A stretch of 64,000 nt of DNA from positions 84,816-148,815 of the forward strand of contig JAWUZG010001085.1 of NCBI GenBank assembly GCA_036785705.1. Reading direction: 5' to 3'. The position numbers were made by a program, and so were the translations under genes. The stretch is from Acanthornis magna. Taxonomy: Eukaryota; Chordata; Aves; Passeriformes; Acanthizidae. The notes beneath the pieces are model-generated. The model was not told where the DNA came from, searched no databases, and saw only the letters and a list, made by a program, of their open reading frames with translations. Numbering within the stretch: the stretch's first letter is position 1; every line of letters begins with the position of its first letter. Below are positions 21,788-34,161 of this stretch, piece after piece.

Positions 21788-22309
21788 GCTCAATCGCCTG
21801 CCGGCGACCCCCGCACCTGCCGCCCCCGTGGCCTGCCCGAGCCCTCCCTCGGCGCACCGCCTACCCCGAGCGTCCCGCAGGGGCGGCGGCGCCCGTGCGC
21901 AGCCCCAAAAAGGCTGCATTTCCGGGCGCTGAGCGCTCCCGGCAGGCGGCCACTGGAAAGGGACTTTGCATGGCCGCCACTTCTCGGCCCCACACCGAGC
22001 CCGCCCCGCTGCTGCTGCCGGTTCCGCGGCCCCGCTCCCGGGGTGCCCGTGTCCTCCAAGCGCCCTTTGCGTTTTTAGCTTGGCCCCTGCTGGCCGCCGT
22101 AGGCCACTGCTGCCGGCGGCAGCAGCGCCGGCCGGCGGCCATGCCTCTGTAGCCACGGCAACACCCTCGCTCCGCTCCGCGCCCGGCCGGGCCGAGCCGA
22201 GCTTAGCTGAACCGAGCCGAGCTTAGCTGGCGTCGGGGTCCCCTCCCCACCTCGGCCTCGTCCGCTTTGGCGGCTGCCAGGCAGCGGGGACAAGGACGGG
22301 CGGGGGGCG
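21788..22309 (+). promoter_or_regulatory. CpG-dense core with X-box, unit 7
   Basis: The X-box at 22149-22162 is exact. CCACACCGAG near 21990 loses one CpG; CCTACCCCGAG near 21862 is private. Confidence 0.6.
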
Positions 22310-23551
22310 GCTTTCCACAAAGCCGGGACAGCAGCAGCTCTTGGGAGTCCCCCCCTCCTCCTACTCCTCCTCCTGCGCGAGGGAGTTTTGGGAGGCACGG
22401 GGGAGAGCGGCAGGGGCGGGGCAGGGAGGAGCACCCCAAAGTGCCCCAAAGCTTGTCCGCAGCTGGGGGAGGTGGTGGGGGAAGGTGGAATCGGGACACA
22501 GCATGTCCCAGCAGCAGCTAGGTGCCCAGGCAGGGCCGGCACTGCGGCCAAGTGAAACAAAGGTTCCGACCAAATTTGCCCCGCCCTGATGCCACAAGAA
22601 GCCCGGAGATGGGCTGGGGGCAGGCAAAGGGGCTGGCTCAGCCTTGATTTTTTCCCCTGTGTGCCACGAGAGAGCACAAAATGCACCTGCATGCCGTGTG
22701 CGGAGGGGGCTGTCCTGGAGCAGAGCCATTTCCCCTGGCAAGCCGTGAGCCCCTGGCCAGCCACGGGTAGCGGGGCAGGGTCCTGCCAGCACCTCTGCAA
22801 GGCAGGAGAGACGAGCCCACCTGGAGCAGGTTGCTGCTAGCACCAATGATTCCATGGGCTTCCACAAGGCTCTCCCGGCTTGTCAAAGGCGCCCCAGTGT
22901 CCCTCTGTTGCCTTTTTCAGCCTAGAAGTGAAAGTCCATTCTGGATGAAAGTTCCATGCGGATTTGGAGGCCAAATCTGAGTCGGGGTTAGCAGCTGTGC
23001 AGATAACAGGCACGGATAAGGGAACCGTTGAAATGGCCCCATCTTGATTTGTATCCGCTTTTGTCTTCTAGCTGTTTCAGAAGCACAGGTGTTCTTCACT
23101 CTGGAGCAGTGAATTGCGGGTCCTCTGGCCGTAACCTCGCCTTCAGTGAGGGTCATCGGGACTTGGAACGGTGCTCTGGACTTGGTTGGTAAAGTGCCTG
23201 TTTTTCCACAGAGCACAGCTTCAGTCTCCAGGCAGGAAGAGGTGGGCAGGTGCGTGTGGAGAAGGTGACGAATGTGCAGAGTTTCGGCAAAGTGGAACTT
23301 CCAAGCTGTTCGATACCTTGGCAAGGTAAGCTGCTTTCTCATCTCGCCATTTTTCTTGCCCGAGACTTCGCTTGCTATGGCCTGCCACGCAATATTTCCT
23401 AAATATTTCCTCCTGTTGTCTCTCTCCGCCTGGGTTGTACGCGGACTCTCTGGAAGGCTTGAGGCCAGGCCTGAACCTATGTCTTGGATGTTTTTGACCA
23501 CTTGGAGTCCTCTGTGTTTTGAGGCTTCCATTGACACGTTCAGCCTTAGCA

Positions 23552-23599
23552 CCTTCCTTTCTTTCTCTCTTTCTCTTTTTCTTTCTCACTTTCTTTCTT

Positions 23600-23632
<33 letters not shown>

Positions 23633-24141
23633 TTTTTCTTTCATTCTTTTCCCTTTCTTTCTTGCTTTCTTTATCTCTCTCTTTCTCTCTATCTTTCCCT
23701 CTCTTTCTTTCTTTCCCCCATTCTCTCTTTCTCTCTTTCAATCTTTATCACTCTCTTAATCTCTCTTTCTATCTTTCTCTCCTTTTTTCTTTCCCTCTTT
23801 CTCTCTTTCTCTCTCTCTCTCTTTCTTTCTCTCTTCCCCTCTTTCTTTCTTTCTAATTCCTCTCTTTCTCTCTATCTTTCTCTCTTTCTCTACTTCTTTC
23901 TCTCTTTCTCTCTATCCTTCTCCCTTTCTTTCTTTCTTTCTCTCTTTCATTCTTTCTTTTTCTTTCTCCTTCCTTCCTTCCTTCCTTCCTTCCTTCCTTC
24001 CTTCCTTCCTTCCTTCCTTCCTTCCTTCCTTCCTTCCTTCCGCACCCTTCCGCACCCTTCCGCACCCTTCCTTCCTTTCGCACCCTTCCTTCCTTCCTTC
24101 CTTCCTTCCTCTCTTTCTTTCTCTCTTTCTTTTCCTCTCTT
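23552..24141 (+). repeat. Polypyrimidine tract, unit 8 (type B, 590 nt)
   Basis: Four interruptions; the first three are in back-to-back TTCCGCACCC steps near 24037-24070. Confidence 0.97.
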
Positions 24142-25081
24142 GTTTTCTGCCGTCTCCACACTTCCCTGAGGCGCCGTGGTGCCACAGGGGAGCCTGGCTT
24201 CCAAGGACATTCCACGGCGTCAACACAGCCAGCGTCTCCAGGGTGCCTGCCTGTGACACGGTGACAACACCGCCGTGTCACAATGGCCCCTGGCTTGGGC
24301 AAGCCCCAGGGTGCCAGTTGGCCCTTGGCTGCGGGAGCGGCTGGCGGGCTGGCTGGGAGCTCCTGCCTGGCCAGCGGCAGGGGGAGCAGGGGCAGGGCGC
24401 ACACAGTGTTGTGGCCCCTTCCTCGTGTGCCCACGAGGCCCGAGGCTGGCCCTGCCGCAGGCCTGGTGGCACGCAAGGCCCGCTGCTGTGAGGCCTTGGC
24501 TGTGCAGGTGACAGCGGTGTCCTGGCGTGGAGCATGGCTGCTCCAGGCTGGGGGGGTGGGGAGTGGGGGCCACCTGGGCTGGGAAAGCGGCAGGGATGAT
24601 CCCTTGGCCTGCGCACTGTGCTGCAGCTGCCCGTGCCGCGGGAGACCGAGGCCCTGTGCGAGCGAGCGAGCGAAGGCAGGCAGCCCTCTCCAGCAGACAG
24701 CCAGGGCCCTGCCGCCCCCCCAGCTCCCTGCAAAGGCCAGCTTGGGCAGCTTGGAGGCCAAAAGGCCAGTGGCAGGCAGTCTGCCGCTCCGCCTTGTGTC
24801 TAGAGGTGAGGCAGAAATGTGCCATTTGGAGGGGGTGGGTGCCCCTTTCCTGCAGTCACAACCACCCCGGGAGCACAGCCGGAGTTGGGCGGGGCAGGGG
24901 GGGAGGGAAAGCTGGGGGGGTGGGAAGGAGCAGGTTGCGCAGCAAAGCCCCGCCCCCGCCAAGAGGGCAGAATCATTGGCAAGTCGCCCCTGGAGGCGCT
25001 TGAAAGCCCAGGGGGGCGCTTCCCGATGGAGGGAAGAAGGAGCCCGAGCACTGCCAGGGTGGCAGCACAAAGGCTGGCCCT

Positions 25082-25603
25082 GCTCAATCGCCTGCCGGCG
25101 ACCCCCGCACCTGCCGCCCCCGTGGCCTGCCCGAGCCCTCCCTCGGCGCACCGCCTCCCCCGAGCGTCCCGCAGGGGCGGCAGCGCCCGTGCGCAGCCCC
25201 AAAAAGGCTGCATTTCCGGGCGCTGAGCGCTCCCGGCAGGCGGCCACTGGAAAGGGACTTTGCATGGCCGCCACTTCTCGGCCCCACGCCAAGCCCGCCC
25301 CGCTGCCGCTGCCGGTTCCGCGGCCCCGCTCCCGGGGTGCCCGTGTCCTCCAAGCGCCCTTTGCGTTTTTAGCTTGGCCCCTGCTGGCCGCCGTAGGCCA
25401 CTGCTGCCGGCGGCAGCAGCGTTGGCCGGCGGCCATGCCTCTATAGCCACGGCAACACCCTCGCTCCGCTCCGCGCCCAGCCGGGCCGAGCCGAGCTTAG
25501 CTGAACCGAGCCGAGCTTAGCTGGCGTCGGGGTCCCCTCCCCACCTCGGCCTCGTCCGCTTTGGCGGCTGCCAGGCAGCGGGGACAAGGACGGGCGGGGG
25601 GCG
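25082..25603 (+). promoter_or_regulatory. CpG-dense core with mutated X-box, unit 8
   Basis: The X-box position 25443-25456 starts AT instead of GT, breaking the first half-site. AGCGTTGGCC near 25420 and CGCCCAGCC near 25478 are further CpG losses. Confidence 0.6.
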
Positions 25604-26845
25604 GCTTTCCACAAAGCCGGGACAGCAGCAGCTCTTGGGAGTCCCCCCCTCCTCCTACTCCTCCTCCTGCGCGAGGGAGTTTTGGGAGGCACGGGGGAGA
25701 GCGGCAGGGGCGGGGCAGGGAGGAGCACCCCAAAGTGCCCCAAAGCTTGTCCGCAGCTGGGGGAGGTGGTGGGGGAAGGTGGAATCGGGACACAGCATGT
25801 CCCAGCAGCAGCTAGGTGCCCAGGCAGGGCCGGCACTGCGGCCAAGTGAAACAAAGGTTCCGACCAAATTTGCCCCGCCCTGATGCCACAAGAAGCCCGG
25901 AGATGGGCTGGGGGCAGGCAAAGGGGCTGGCTCAGCCTTGATTTTTTCCCCTGTGTGCCACGAGGGAGCACAAAATGCACCTGCATGCCGTGTGCGGAGG
26001 GGGCTGTCCTGGAGCAGAGCCATTTCCCCTGGCAAGCCGTGAGCCCCTGGCCAGCCACGGGTAGCGGGGCAGGGTCCTGCCAGCACCTCTGCAAGGCAGG
26101 AGAGACGAGCCCACCTGGAGCAGGTTGCTGCTAGCACCAATGATTCCATGGGCTTCCACAAGGCTCTCCCGGCTTGTCAAAGGCGCCCCAGTGTCCCTCT
26201 GTTGCCTTTTTCAGCCTAGAAGTGAAAGTCCATTCTGGATGAAAGTTCCATGCGGATTTGGAGGCCAAATCTGAGTCGGGGTTAGCAGCTGTGCAGATAA
26301 CAGGCACGGATAAGGGAACCGTTGAAATGGCCCCATCTTGATTTGTATCCGCTTTTGTCTTCTAGCTGTTTCAGAAGCACAGGTGTTCTTCACTCTGGAG
26401 CAGTGAATTGCGGGTCCTCTGGCCGTAACCTCGCCTTCAGTGAGGGTCATCGGGACTTGGAACGGTGCTCTGGACTTGGTTGGTAAAGTGCCTGTTTTTC
26501 CACAGAGCACAGCTTCAGTCTCCAGGCAGGAAGAGGTGGGCAGGTGCGTGTGGAGAAGGTGACGAATGTGCAGAGTTTCGGCAAAGTGGAACTTCCAAGC
26601 TGTTCGATACCTTGGCAAGGTAAGCTGCTTTCTCATCTCGCCATTTTTCTTGCCCGAGACTTCGCTTGCTATGGCCTGCCACGCAATATTTCCTAAATAT
26701 TTCCTCCTGTTGTCTCTCTCCGCCTGGGTTGTACGCGGACTCTCTGGAAGGCTTGAGGCCAGGCCTGAACCTATGTCTTGGATGTTTTTGACCACTTGGA
26801 GTCCTCTGTGTTTTGAGGCTTCCATTGACACGTTCAGCCTTAGCA

Positions 26846-26893
26846 CCTTCCTTTCTTTCTCTCTTTCTCTTTTTCTTTCTCACTTTCTTTCTT

Positions 26894-26926
<33 letters not shown>

Positions 26927-27409
26927 TTTTTCTTTCATTCTTTTCCCTTTCTTTCTTGCTTTCTTTATCTCTCTCTTTCTCTCTATCTTTCCCTCTCTTT
27001 CTTTCTTTCCCCCATTCTCTCTTTCTCTCTTTCAATCTTTATCACTCTCTTAATCTCTCTTTCTATCTTTCTCTCCTTTTTTCTTTCCCTCTTTCTCTCT
27101 TTCTCTCTCTCTCTCTTTCTTTCTCTCTTCCCCTCTTTCTTTCTTTCTAATTCCTCTCTTTCTCTCTATCTTTCTCTCTTTCTCTACTTCTTTCTCTCTT
27201 TCTCTCTATCCTTCTCCCTTTCTTTCTTTCTTTCTCTCTTTCATTCTTTCTTTTTCTTTCTCCTTCCTTCCTTCCTTCCTTCCTTCCTTCCTTCCTTCCT
27301 TCCTTCCTTCCTTCCGCACCCTTCCTTCCGCACCCTTCCTTCCTTTCGCACCCTTCCTTCCTTCCTTCCTTCCTTCCTCTCTTTCTTTCTCTCTTTCTTT
27401 TCCTCTCTT
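26846..27409 (+). repeat. Polypyrimidine tract, unit 9 (type B, 564 nt)
   Basis: Three interruptions, the last preceded by CCTTTC. Confidence 0.97.
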
Positions 27410-28355
27410 GTTTTCTGCCGTCTCCACACTTCCCTGAGGCGCCGTGGTGCCACAGGGGAGCCTGGCTTCCAAGGACATTCCACGGCGTCAACACAGCCAG
27501 CGTCTCCAGGGTGCCTGCCTGTGACACGGTGACAACACCGCCGTGTCACAATGGCCCCTGGCTTGGGCAAGCCCCAGGGTGCCAGTTGGCCCTTGGCTGC
27601 GGGAGCGGCTGGCGGGCTGGCTGGGAGCTCCTGCCTGGCCAGCGGCAGGGGGAGCAGCGGCAGGGGCAGGGCGCACACAGTGTTGTGGCCCCTTCCTCGT
27701 GTGCCCACGAGGCCCGAGGCTGGCCCTGCCGCAGGCCTGGTGGCACGCAAGGCCCGCTGCTGTGAGGCCTTGGCTGTGCAGGTGACAGCGGTGTCCTGGC
27801 GTGGAGCATGGCTGCTCCAGGCTGGGGGGGTGGGGAGTGGGGGCCACCTGGGCTGGGAAAGCGGCAGGGATGATCCCTTGGCCTGCGCACTGTGCTGCAG
27901 CTGCCCGTGCCGCGGGAGACCGAGGCCCTGTGCGAGCGAGCGAGCGAAGGCAGGCAGCCCTCTCCAGCAGACAGCCAGGGCCCTGCCGCCCCCCCAGCTC
28001 CCTGCAAAGGCCAGCTTGGGCAGCTTGGAGGCCAAAAGGCCAGTGGCAGGCAGTCTGCCGCTCCGCCTTGTGTCTAGAGGTGAGGCAGAAATGTGCCATT
28101 TGGAGGGGGTGGGTGCCCCTTTCCTGCAGTCACAACCACCCCGGGAGCACAGCCGGAGTTGGGCGGGGCAGGGGGGGAGGGAAAGCTGGGGGGGTGGGAA
28201 GGAGCAGGTTGCGCAGCAAAGCCCCGCCCCCGCCAAGAGGGCAGAATCATTGGCAAGTCGCCCCTGGAGGCGCTTGAAAGCCCAGGGGGGCGCTTCCCGA
28301 TGGAGGGAAGCAGGAGCCCGAGCACTGCCAGGGTGGCAGCACAAAGGCTGGCCCT

Positions 28356-28877
28356 GCTCAATCGCCTGCCGGCGACCCCCGCACCTGCCGCCCCCGTGGC
28401 CTGCCCGAGCCCTCCCTCGGCGCACCGCCTCCCCCGAGCGTCCCGCAGGGGCGGCAGCGCCCGTGCGCAGCCCCAAAAAGGCTGCATTTCCGGGCGCTGA
28501 GCGCTCCCGGCAGGCGGCCACTGGAAAGGGACTTTGCGTGGCCGCCACTTCTCGGCCCCACGCCAAGCCCGCCCCGCTGCCGCTGCCGGTTCCGCGGCCC
28601 CGCTCCCGGGGTGCCCGTGTCCTCCAAGCGCCCTTTGCGTTTTTAGCTTGGCCCCTGCTGGCCGCCGTAGGCCACTGCTGCCGGCGGCAGCAGCGCCGGC
28701 CGGCGGCCATGCCTCTGTAGCCACGGCAACACCCTCGCTCCGCTCCGCGCCCGGCCGGGCCGAGCCGAGCTTAGCTGAACCGAGCCGAGCTTAGCTGGCG
28801 TCGGGGTCCCCTCCCCACCTCGGCCTCGTCCGCTTTGGCGGCTGCCAGGCAGCGGGGACAAGGACAGGCGGGGGGCG
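28356..28877 (+). promoter_or_regulatory. CpG-dense core with X-box, unit 9
   Basis: The X-box at 28717-28730 is exact. GGACAGGCGG near 28862 loses one CpG. Confidence 0.6.
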
Positions 28878-30119
28878 GCTTTCCACAAAGCCGGGACAGC
28901 AGCAGCTCTTGGGAGTCCCCCCCTCCTCCTACTCCTCCTCCTGCGCGAGGGAGTTTTGGGAGGCACGGGGGAGAGCGGCAGGGGCGGGGCAGGGAGGAGC
29001 ACCCCAAAGTGCCCCAAAGCTTGTCCGCAGCTGGGGGAGGAGGTGGGGGAAGGTGGAATCGGGACACAGCATGTCCCAGCAGCAGCTAGGTGCCCAGGCA
29101 GGGCCGGCACTGCGGCCAAGTGAAACAAAGGTTCCGACCAAATTTGCCCCGCCCTGATGCCACAAGAAGCCCGGAGATGGGCTGGGGGCAGGCAAAGGGG
29201 CTGGCTCAGCCTTGATTTTTTCCCCTGTGTGCCACGAGGGAGCACAAAATGCACCTGCATGCCGTGTGCGGAGGGGGCTGTCCTGGAGCAGAGCCATTTC
29301 CCCTGGCAAGCCGTGAGCCCCTGGCCAGCCACGGGTAGCGGGGCAGGGTCCTGCCAGCACCTCTGCAAGGCAGGAGAGACGAGCCCACCTGGAGCAGGTT
29401 GCTGCTAGCACCAATGATTCCATGGGCTTCCACAAGGCTCTCCCGGCTTGTCAAAGGCGCCCCAGTGTCCCTCTGTTGCCTTTTTCAGCCTAGAAGTGAA
29501 AGTCCATTCTGGATGAAAGTTCCATGCGGATTTGGAGGCCAAATCTGAGTCGGGGTTAGCAGCTGTGCAGATAACAGGCATGGATAAGGGAACCGTTGAA
29601 ATGGCCCCATCTTGATTTGTATCCGCTTTTGTCTTCTAGCTGTTTCAGAAGCACAGGTGTTCTTCACTCTGGAGCAGTGAATTGCGGGTCCTCTGGCCGT
29701 AACCTCGCCTTCAGTGAGGGTCATCGGGACTTGGAACGGTGCTCTGGACTTGGTTGGTAAAGTGCCTGTTTTTCCACGGAGCACAGCTTCAGTCTCCAGG
29801 CAGGAAGAGGTGGGCAGGTGCGTGTGGAGAAGGTGACGAATGTGCAGAGTTTCGGCAAAGTGGAACTTCCAAGCTGTTCGATACCTTGGCAAGGTAAGCT
29901 GCTTTCTCATCTCGCCATTTTTCTTGCCCGAGACTTCGCTTGCTATGGCCTGCCACGCAATATTTCCTAAATATTTCCTCCTGTTGTCTCTCTCCGCCTG
30001 GGTTGTACGCGGACTCTCTGGAAGGCTTGAGGCCAGGCCTGAACCTATGTCTTGGATGTTTTTGACCACTTGGAGTCCTCTGTGTTTTGAGGCTTCCATT
30101 GACACGTTCAGCCTTAGCA

Positions 30120-30158
30120 CCTTCCTTTCTTTCTCTCTTTCTCTTTTTCTTTCTCACT

Positions 30159-30190
<32 letters not shown>

Positions 30191-30856
30191 TTTTTCTTTC
30201 ATTCTTTTCCCTTTCTTTCTTGCTTTCTTTATCTCTCTCTTTCTCTCTATCTTTCCCTCTCTTTCTTTCTTTCTTTCCCTCATTCTCTCTTTCTCTCTTT
30301 CAATCTTTATCACTCTCTTAATCTCTCTTTCTATCTTTCTCTCCTTTTTTCTTTCCCTCTTTCTCTCTTTCTCTCTCTCTCTCTTTCTTTCTCTCTTCCC
30401 CTCTTTCTTTCTTTCTTAATTCCTCTCTTTCTCTCTATCTTTCTCTCTTTCTCTACTTCTTTCTTTCTCTCTTTCTCTCTATCCTTCTCCCTTTCTTTCT
30501 TTCTTTCTCTCTTTCATTCTTTCTTTTTCTTTCTCCTTCCTTCCTTCCTTCCTTCCTTCCTTCCTTCCTTCCTTCCTTCCTTCCTTCCTTCCTTCCTTCC
30601 TTCCTTCCGCACCCTTCCTTCCGCACCCTTCCTTCCTTCCGCACCCTTCCTTCCTTCCTTCCTTCCTTCCTTCCTTCCTTCCTTCCTTCCTTCCTTCCGC
30701 ACCCTTCCTTCCGCACCCTTCCTTCCTTCCTTCCTTCCTTCCTTCCTTCCTTCCGCACCCTTCCTTCCTTCCTTCCTTCCTTCCTTCCTTCCTTCCTTCC
30801 TTCCTTCCTTCCTTCCTTCCTTCCTCTCTTTCTTTCTCTCTTTCTTTTCCTCTCTT
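30120..30856 (+). repeat. Polypyrimidine tract, unit 10 (type A, 737 nt, longest)
   Basis: Six interruptions. It is the closest match to the unit 1 tract in length and interruption count. Confidence 0.97.
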
Positions 30857-31801
30857 GTTTTCTGCCGTCTCCACACTTCCCTGAGGCGCCGTGGTGCCAC
30901 AGGGGAGCCTGGCTTCCAAGGACATTCCACGGCGTCAACACAGCCAGCGTCTCCAGGGTGCCTGCCTGTGACACGGTGACAACACCGCCGTGTCACAATG
31001 GCCCCTGGCTTGGGCAAGCCCCAGGGTGCCAGTTGGCCCTTGGCTGCGGGAGGGGCTGGCGGGCTGGCTGGGAGCTCCTGCCTGGCCAGCGGCAGGGGGA
31101 GCAGCGGCAGGGGCAGGGCGCACACAGTGTTGTGGCCCCTTCCTCGTGTGCCCACGAGGCCCGAGGCTGGCCCTGCCGCAGGCCTGGTGGCACGCAAGGC
31201 CCGCTGCTGTGAGGCCTTGGCTGTGCAGGTGACAGCGGTGTCCTGGCGTGGAGCATGGCTGCTCCAGGCTGGGGAGGTGGGGAGTGGGGGCCACCTGGGG
31301 TGGGAAAGCGGCAGGGATGATCCCTTGGCCTGCGCACTGTGCTGCAGCTGCCCGTGCCGCGGGAGACCGAGGCCCTGTGCGAGCGAGCGAGCGAAGGCAG
31401 GCAGCCCTCTCCAGCAGACAGCCAGGGCCCTGCCGCCCCCCCAGCTCCCTGCAAAGGCCAGCTTGGGCAGCTTGGAGGCCAAAAGGCCAGTGGCAGGCAG
31501 TCTGCCGCTCCGCCTTGTGTCTAGAGGTGAGGCAGAAATGTGCCATTTGGAGGGGGTGGGTGCCCCTTTCCTGCAGTCACAACCACCCCGGGAGCACAGC
31601 CGGAGTTGGGCGGGGCAGGGGGGGAGGGAAAGCTGGGGGGTGGGAAGGAGCAGGTTGCGCAGCAAAGCCCCGCCCCCGCCAAGAGGGCAGAATCATTGGC
31701 AAGTCGCCCCTGGAGGCGCTTGAAAGCCCAGGGGGGCGCTTCCCGATGGAGGGAAGCAGGAGCCCGAGCACTGCCAGGGTGGCAGCACAAAGGCTGGCCC
31801 T

Positions 31802-32323
31802 GCTCAATCGCCTGCCGGCGACCCCCGCACCTGCCGCCCCCGTGGCCTGCCCGAGCCCTCCCTCGGCGCACCGCCTCCCCCGAGCGTCCCGCAGGGGCGG
31901 CGGCGCCCGTGCGCAGCCCCAAAAAGGCTGCATTTCCGGGCGCTGAGCGCTCCCGGCAGGCGGCCACTGGAAAGGGACTTTGCGTGGCCGCCACTTCTCG
32001 GCCCCGCGCCGAGCCCGCCCCGCTGCTGCTGCCGGTTCCGCGGCCCCGCTCCCGGGGTGCCCGTGTCCTCCAAGCGCCCTTTGCGTTTTTAGCTTGGCCC
32101 CTGCTGGCCGCCGTAGGCCACTGCTGCCGGCGGCAGCAGCGCCGGCCGGCGGCCATGCCTCTGTAGCCACGGCAACACCCTCGCTCCGCTCCGCGCCCAG
32201 CCGGGCCGAGCCGAGCTTAGCTGAACCGAGCCGAGCTTAGCTGGCGTCGGGGTCCCCTCCCCACCTCGGCCTCGTCCGCTTTGGCGGCTGCCAGGCAGCG
32301 GGGACAAGGACGGGCGGGGGGCG
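31802..32323 (+). promoter_or_regulatory. CpG-dense core with X-box, unit 10
   Basis: The X-box at 32163-32176 is exact. CGCCCAGCCGGG near 32195 is a CpG loss shared with unit 8. Confidence 0.6.
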
Positions 32324-33565
32324 GCTTTCCACAAAGCCGGGACAGCAGCAGCTCTTGGGAGTCCCCCCCTCCTCCTACTCCTCCTCCTGCGCGAGGGAGT
32401 TTTGGGAGGCACGGGGGAGAGCGGCAGGGGCGGGGCAGGGAGGAGCACCCCAAAGTGCCCCAAAGCTTGTCCGCAGCTGGGGGAGGAGGTGGGGGAAGGT
32501 GGAATCGGGACACAGCATGTCCCAGCAGCAGCTAGGTGCCCAGGCAGGGCCGGCACTGCGGCCAAGTGAAACAAAGGTTCCGACCAAATTTGCCCCACCC
32601 TGATGCCACAAGAAGCCCGGAGATGGGCTGGGGGCAGGCAAAGGGGCTGGCTCAGCCTTGATTTTTTCCCCTGTGTGCCACGAGAGAGCACAAAATGCAC
32701 CTGCATGCCGTGTGCGGAGGGGGCTGTCCTGGAGCAGAGCCATTTCCCCTGGCAAGCCGTGAGCCCCTGGCCAGCCACGGGTAGCGGGGCAGGGTCCTGC
32801 CAGCACCTCTGCAAGGCAGGAGAGACGAGCCCACCTGGAGCAGGTTGCTGCTAGCACCAATGATTCCATGGGCTTCCACAAGGCTCTCCCGGCTTGTCAA
32901 AGGCGCCCCAGTGTCCCTCTGTTGCCTTTTTCAGCCTAGAAGTGAAAGTCCATTCTGGATGAAAGTTCCATGCGGATTTGGAGGCCAAATCTGAGTCGGG
33001 GTTAGCAGCTGTGCAGATAACAGGCACGGATAAGGGAACCGTTGAAATGGCCCCATCTTGATTTGTATCCGCTTTTGTCTTCTAGCTGTTTCAGAAGCAC
33101 AGGTGTTCTTCACTCTGGAGCAGTGAATTGCGGGTCCTCTGGCCGTAACCTCGCCTTCAGTGAGGGTCATCGGGACTTGGAACGGTGCTCTGGACTTGGT
33201 TGGTAAAGTGCCTGTTTTTCCACAGAGCACAGCTTCAGTCTCCAGGCAGGAAGAGGTGGGCAGGTGCGTGTGGAGAAGGTGACGAATGTGCAGAGTTTCG
33301 GCAAAGTGGAACTTCCAAGCTGTTCGATACCTTGGCAAGGTAAGCTGCTTTCTCATCTCGCCATTTTTCTTGCCCGAGACTTCGCTTGCTATGGCCTGCC
33401 ACGCAATATTTCCTAAATATTTCCTCCTGTTGTCTCTCTCCGCCTGGGTTGTACGCGGACTCTCTGGAAGGCTTGAGGCCAGGCCTGAACCTATGTCTTG
33501 GATGTTTTTGACCACTTGGAGTCCTCTGTGTTTTGAGGCTTCCATTGACACGTTCAGCCTTAGCA

Positions 33566-33613
33566 CCTTCCTTTCTTTCTCTCTTTCTCTTTTTCTTTCT
33601 CACTTTCTTTCTT

Positions 33614-33646
<33 letters not shown>

Positions 33647-34161
33647 TTTTTCTTTCATTCTTTTCCCTTTCTTTCTTGCTACCTTTATCTCTCTCTTTCT
33701 CTCTATCTTTCCCTCTCTTTCTTTCTTTCCCCCATTCTCTCTTTCTCTCTTTCAATCTTTATCACTCTCTTAATCTCTCTTTCTATCTTTCTCTCCTTTT
33801 TTCTTTCCCTCTTTCTCTCTTTCTCTCTCTCTCTTTCTTTCTCTCTTCCCCTCTTTCTTTCTTTCTAATTCCTCTCTTTCTCTCTATCTTTCTCTCTTTC
33901 TCTACTTCTTTCTCTCTTTCTCTCTATCCTTCTCCCTTTCTTTCTTTCTTTCTCTCTTTCATTCTTTCTTTTTCTTTCTCCTTCCTTCCTTCCTTCCTTC
34001 CTTCCTTCCTTCCTTCCTTCCTTCCTTCCTTCCTTCCTTCCTTCCTTCCGCACCCTTCCTTCCGCACCCTTCCTTCCGCACCCTTCCTTCCTTTCGCACC
34101 CTTCCTTCCTTCCTTCCTTCCTTCCTTCCTCTCTTTCTTTCTCTCTTTCTTTTCCTCTCTT
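33566..34161 (+). repeat. Polypyrimidine tract, unit 11 (type B, 596 nt)
   Basis: Four interruptions; longest of the type B tracts. Confidence 0.97.

Larger units (their letters stand above)
19950..23292 (+). repeat. Repeat unit 7 (tract type A, 6-nt body deletion)
   Basis: Inverted repeat 20958-20988 and X-box 22149-22162. It lacks one GCGGCA-type 6-nt step near 21090, a deletion shared only with unit 8. A CG-to-TG change at 21730 creates an in-frame stop in the longest + strand frame. Its tract (639) is the shortest of the type A class. Body length 2704. Confidence 0.97.
23293..26586 (+). repeat. Repeat unit 8 (tract type B, 6-nt body deletion, altered X-box)
   Basis: Inverted repeat 24252-24282. 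The X-box position 25443-25456 reads ATAGCC instead of GTAGCC in its first half. It shares the 6-nt deletion near 24388 with unit 7 although the two tracts are of different types. Body length 2704. Confidence 0.97.
26587..29860 (+). repeat. Repeat unit 9 (tract type B)
   Basis: Inverted repeat 27520-27550 and X-box 28717-28730. It has a type B tract and upstream body, but GGAGGAGGTGGGG near 29036, a marker otherwise seen in units 1, 4, 10, 13, 15, 16, 17 and 18. This suggests a body-level exchange. Body length 2710. Confidence 0.97.
29861..33306 (+). repeat. Repeat unit 10 (tract type A, unit 1-like)
   Basis: Inverted repeat 30967-30997 and X-box 32163-32176. Like unit 1 it has six GCACCC interruptions, a near-equal tract (737 against 734) and GGGGAGGTGGGG near 31270. 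It also has GGGAGGGGCTGG near 31048, shared with units 13, 15 and 17. Body length 2709; this is the longest unit. Confidence 0.97.
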
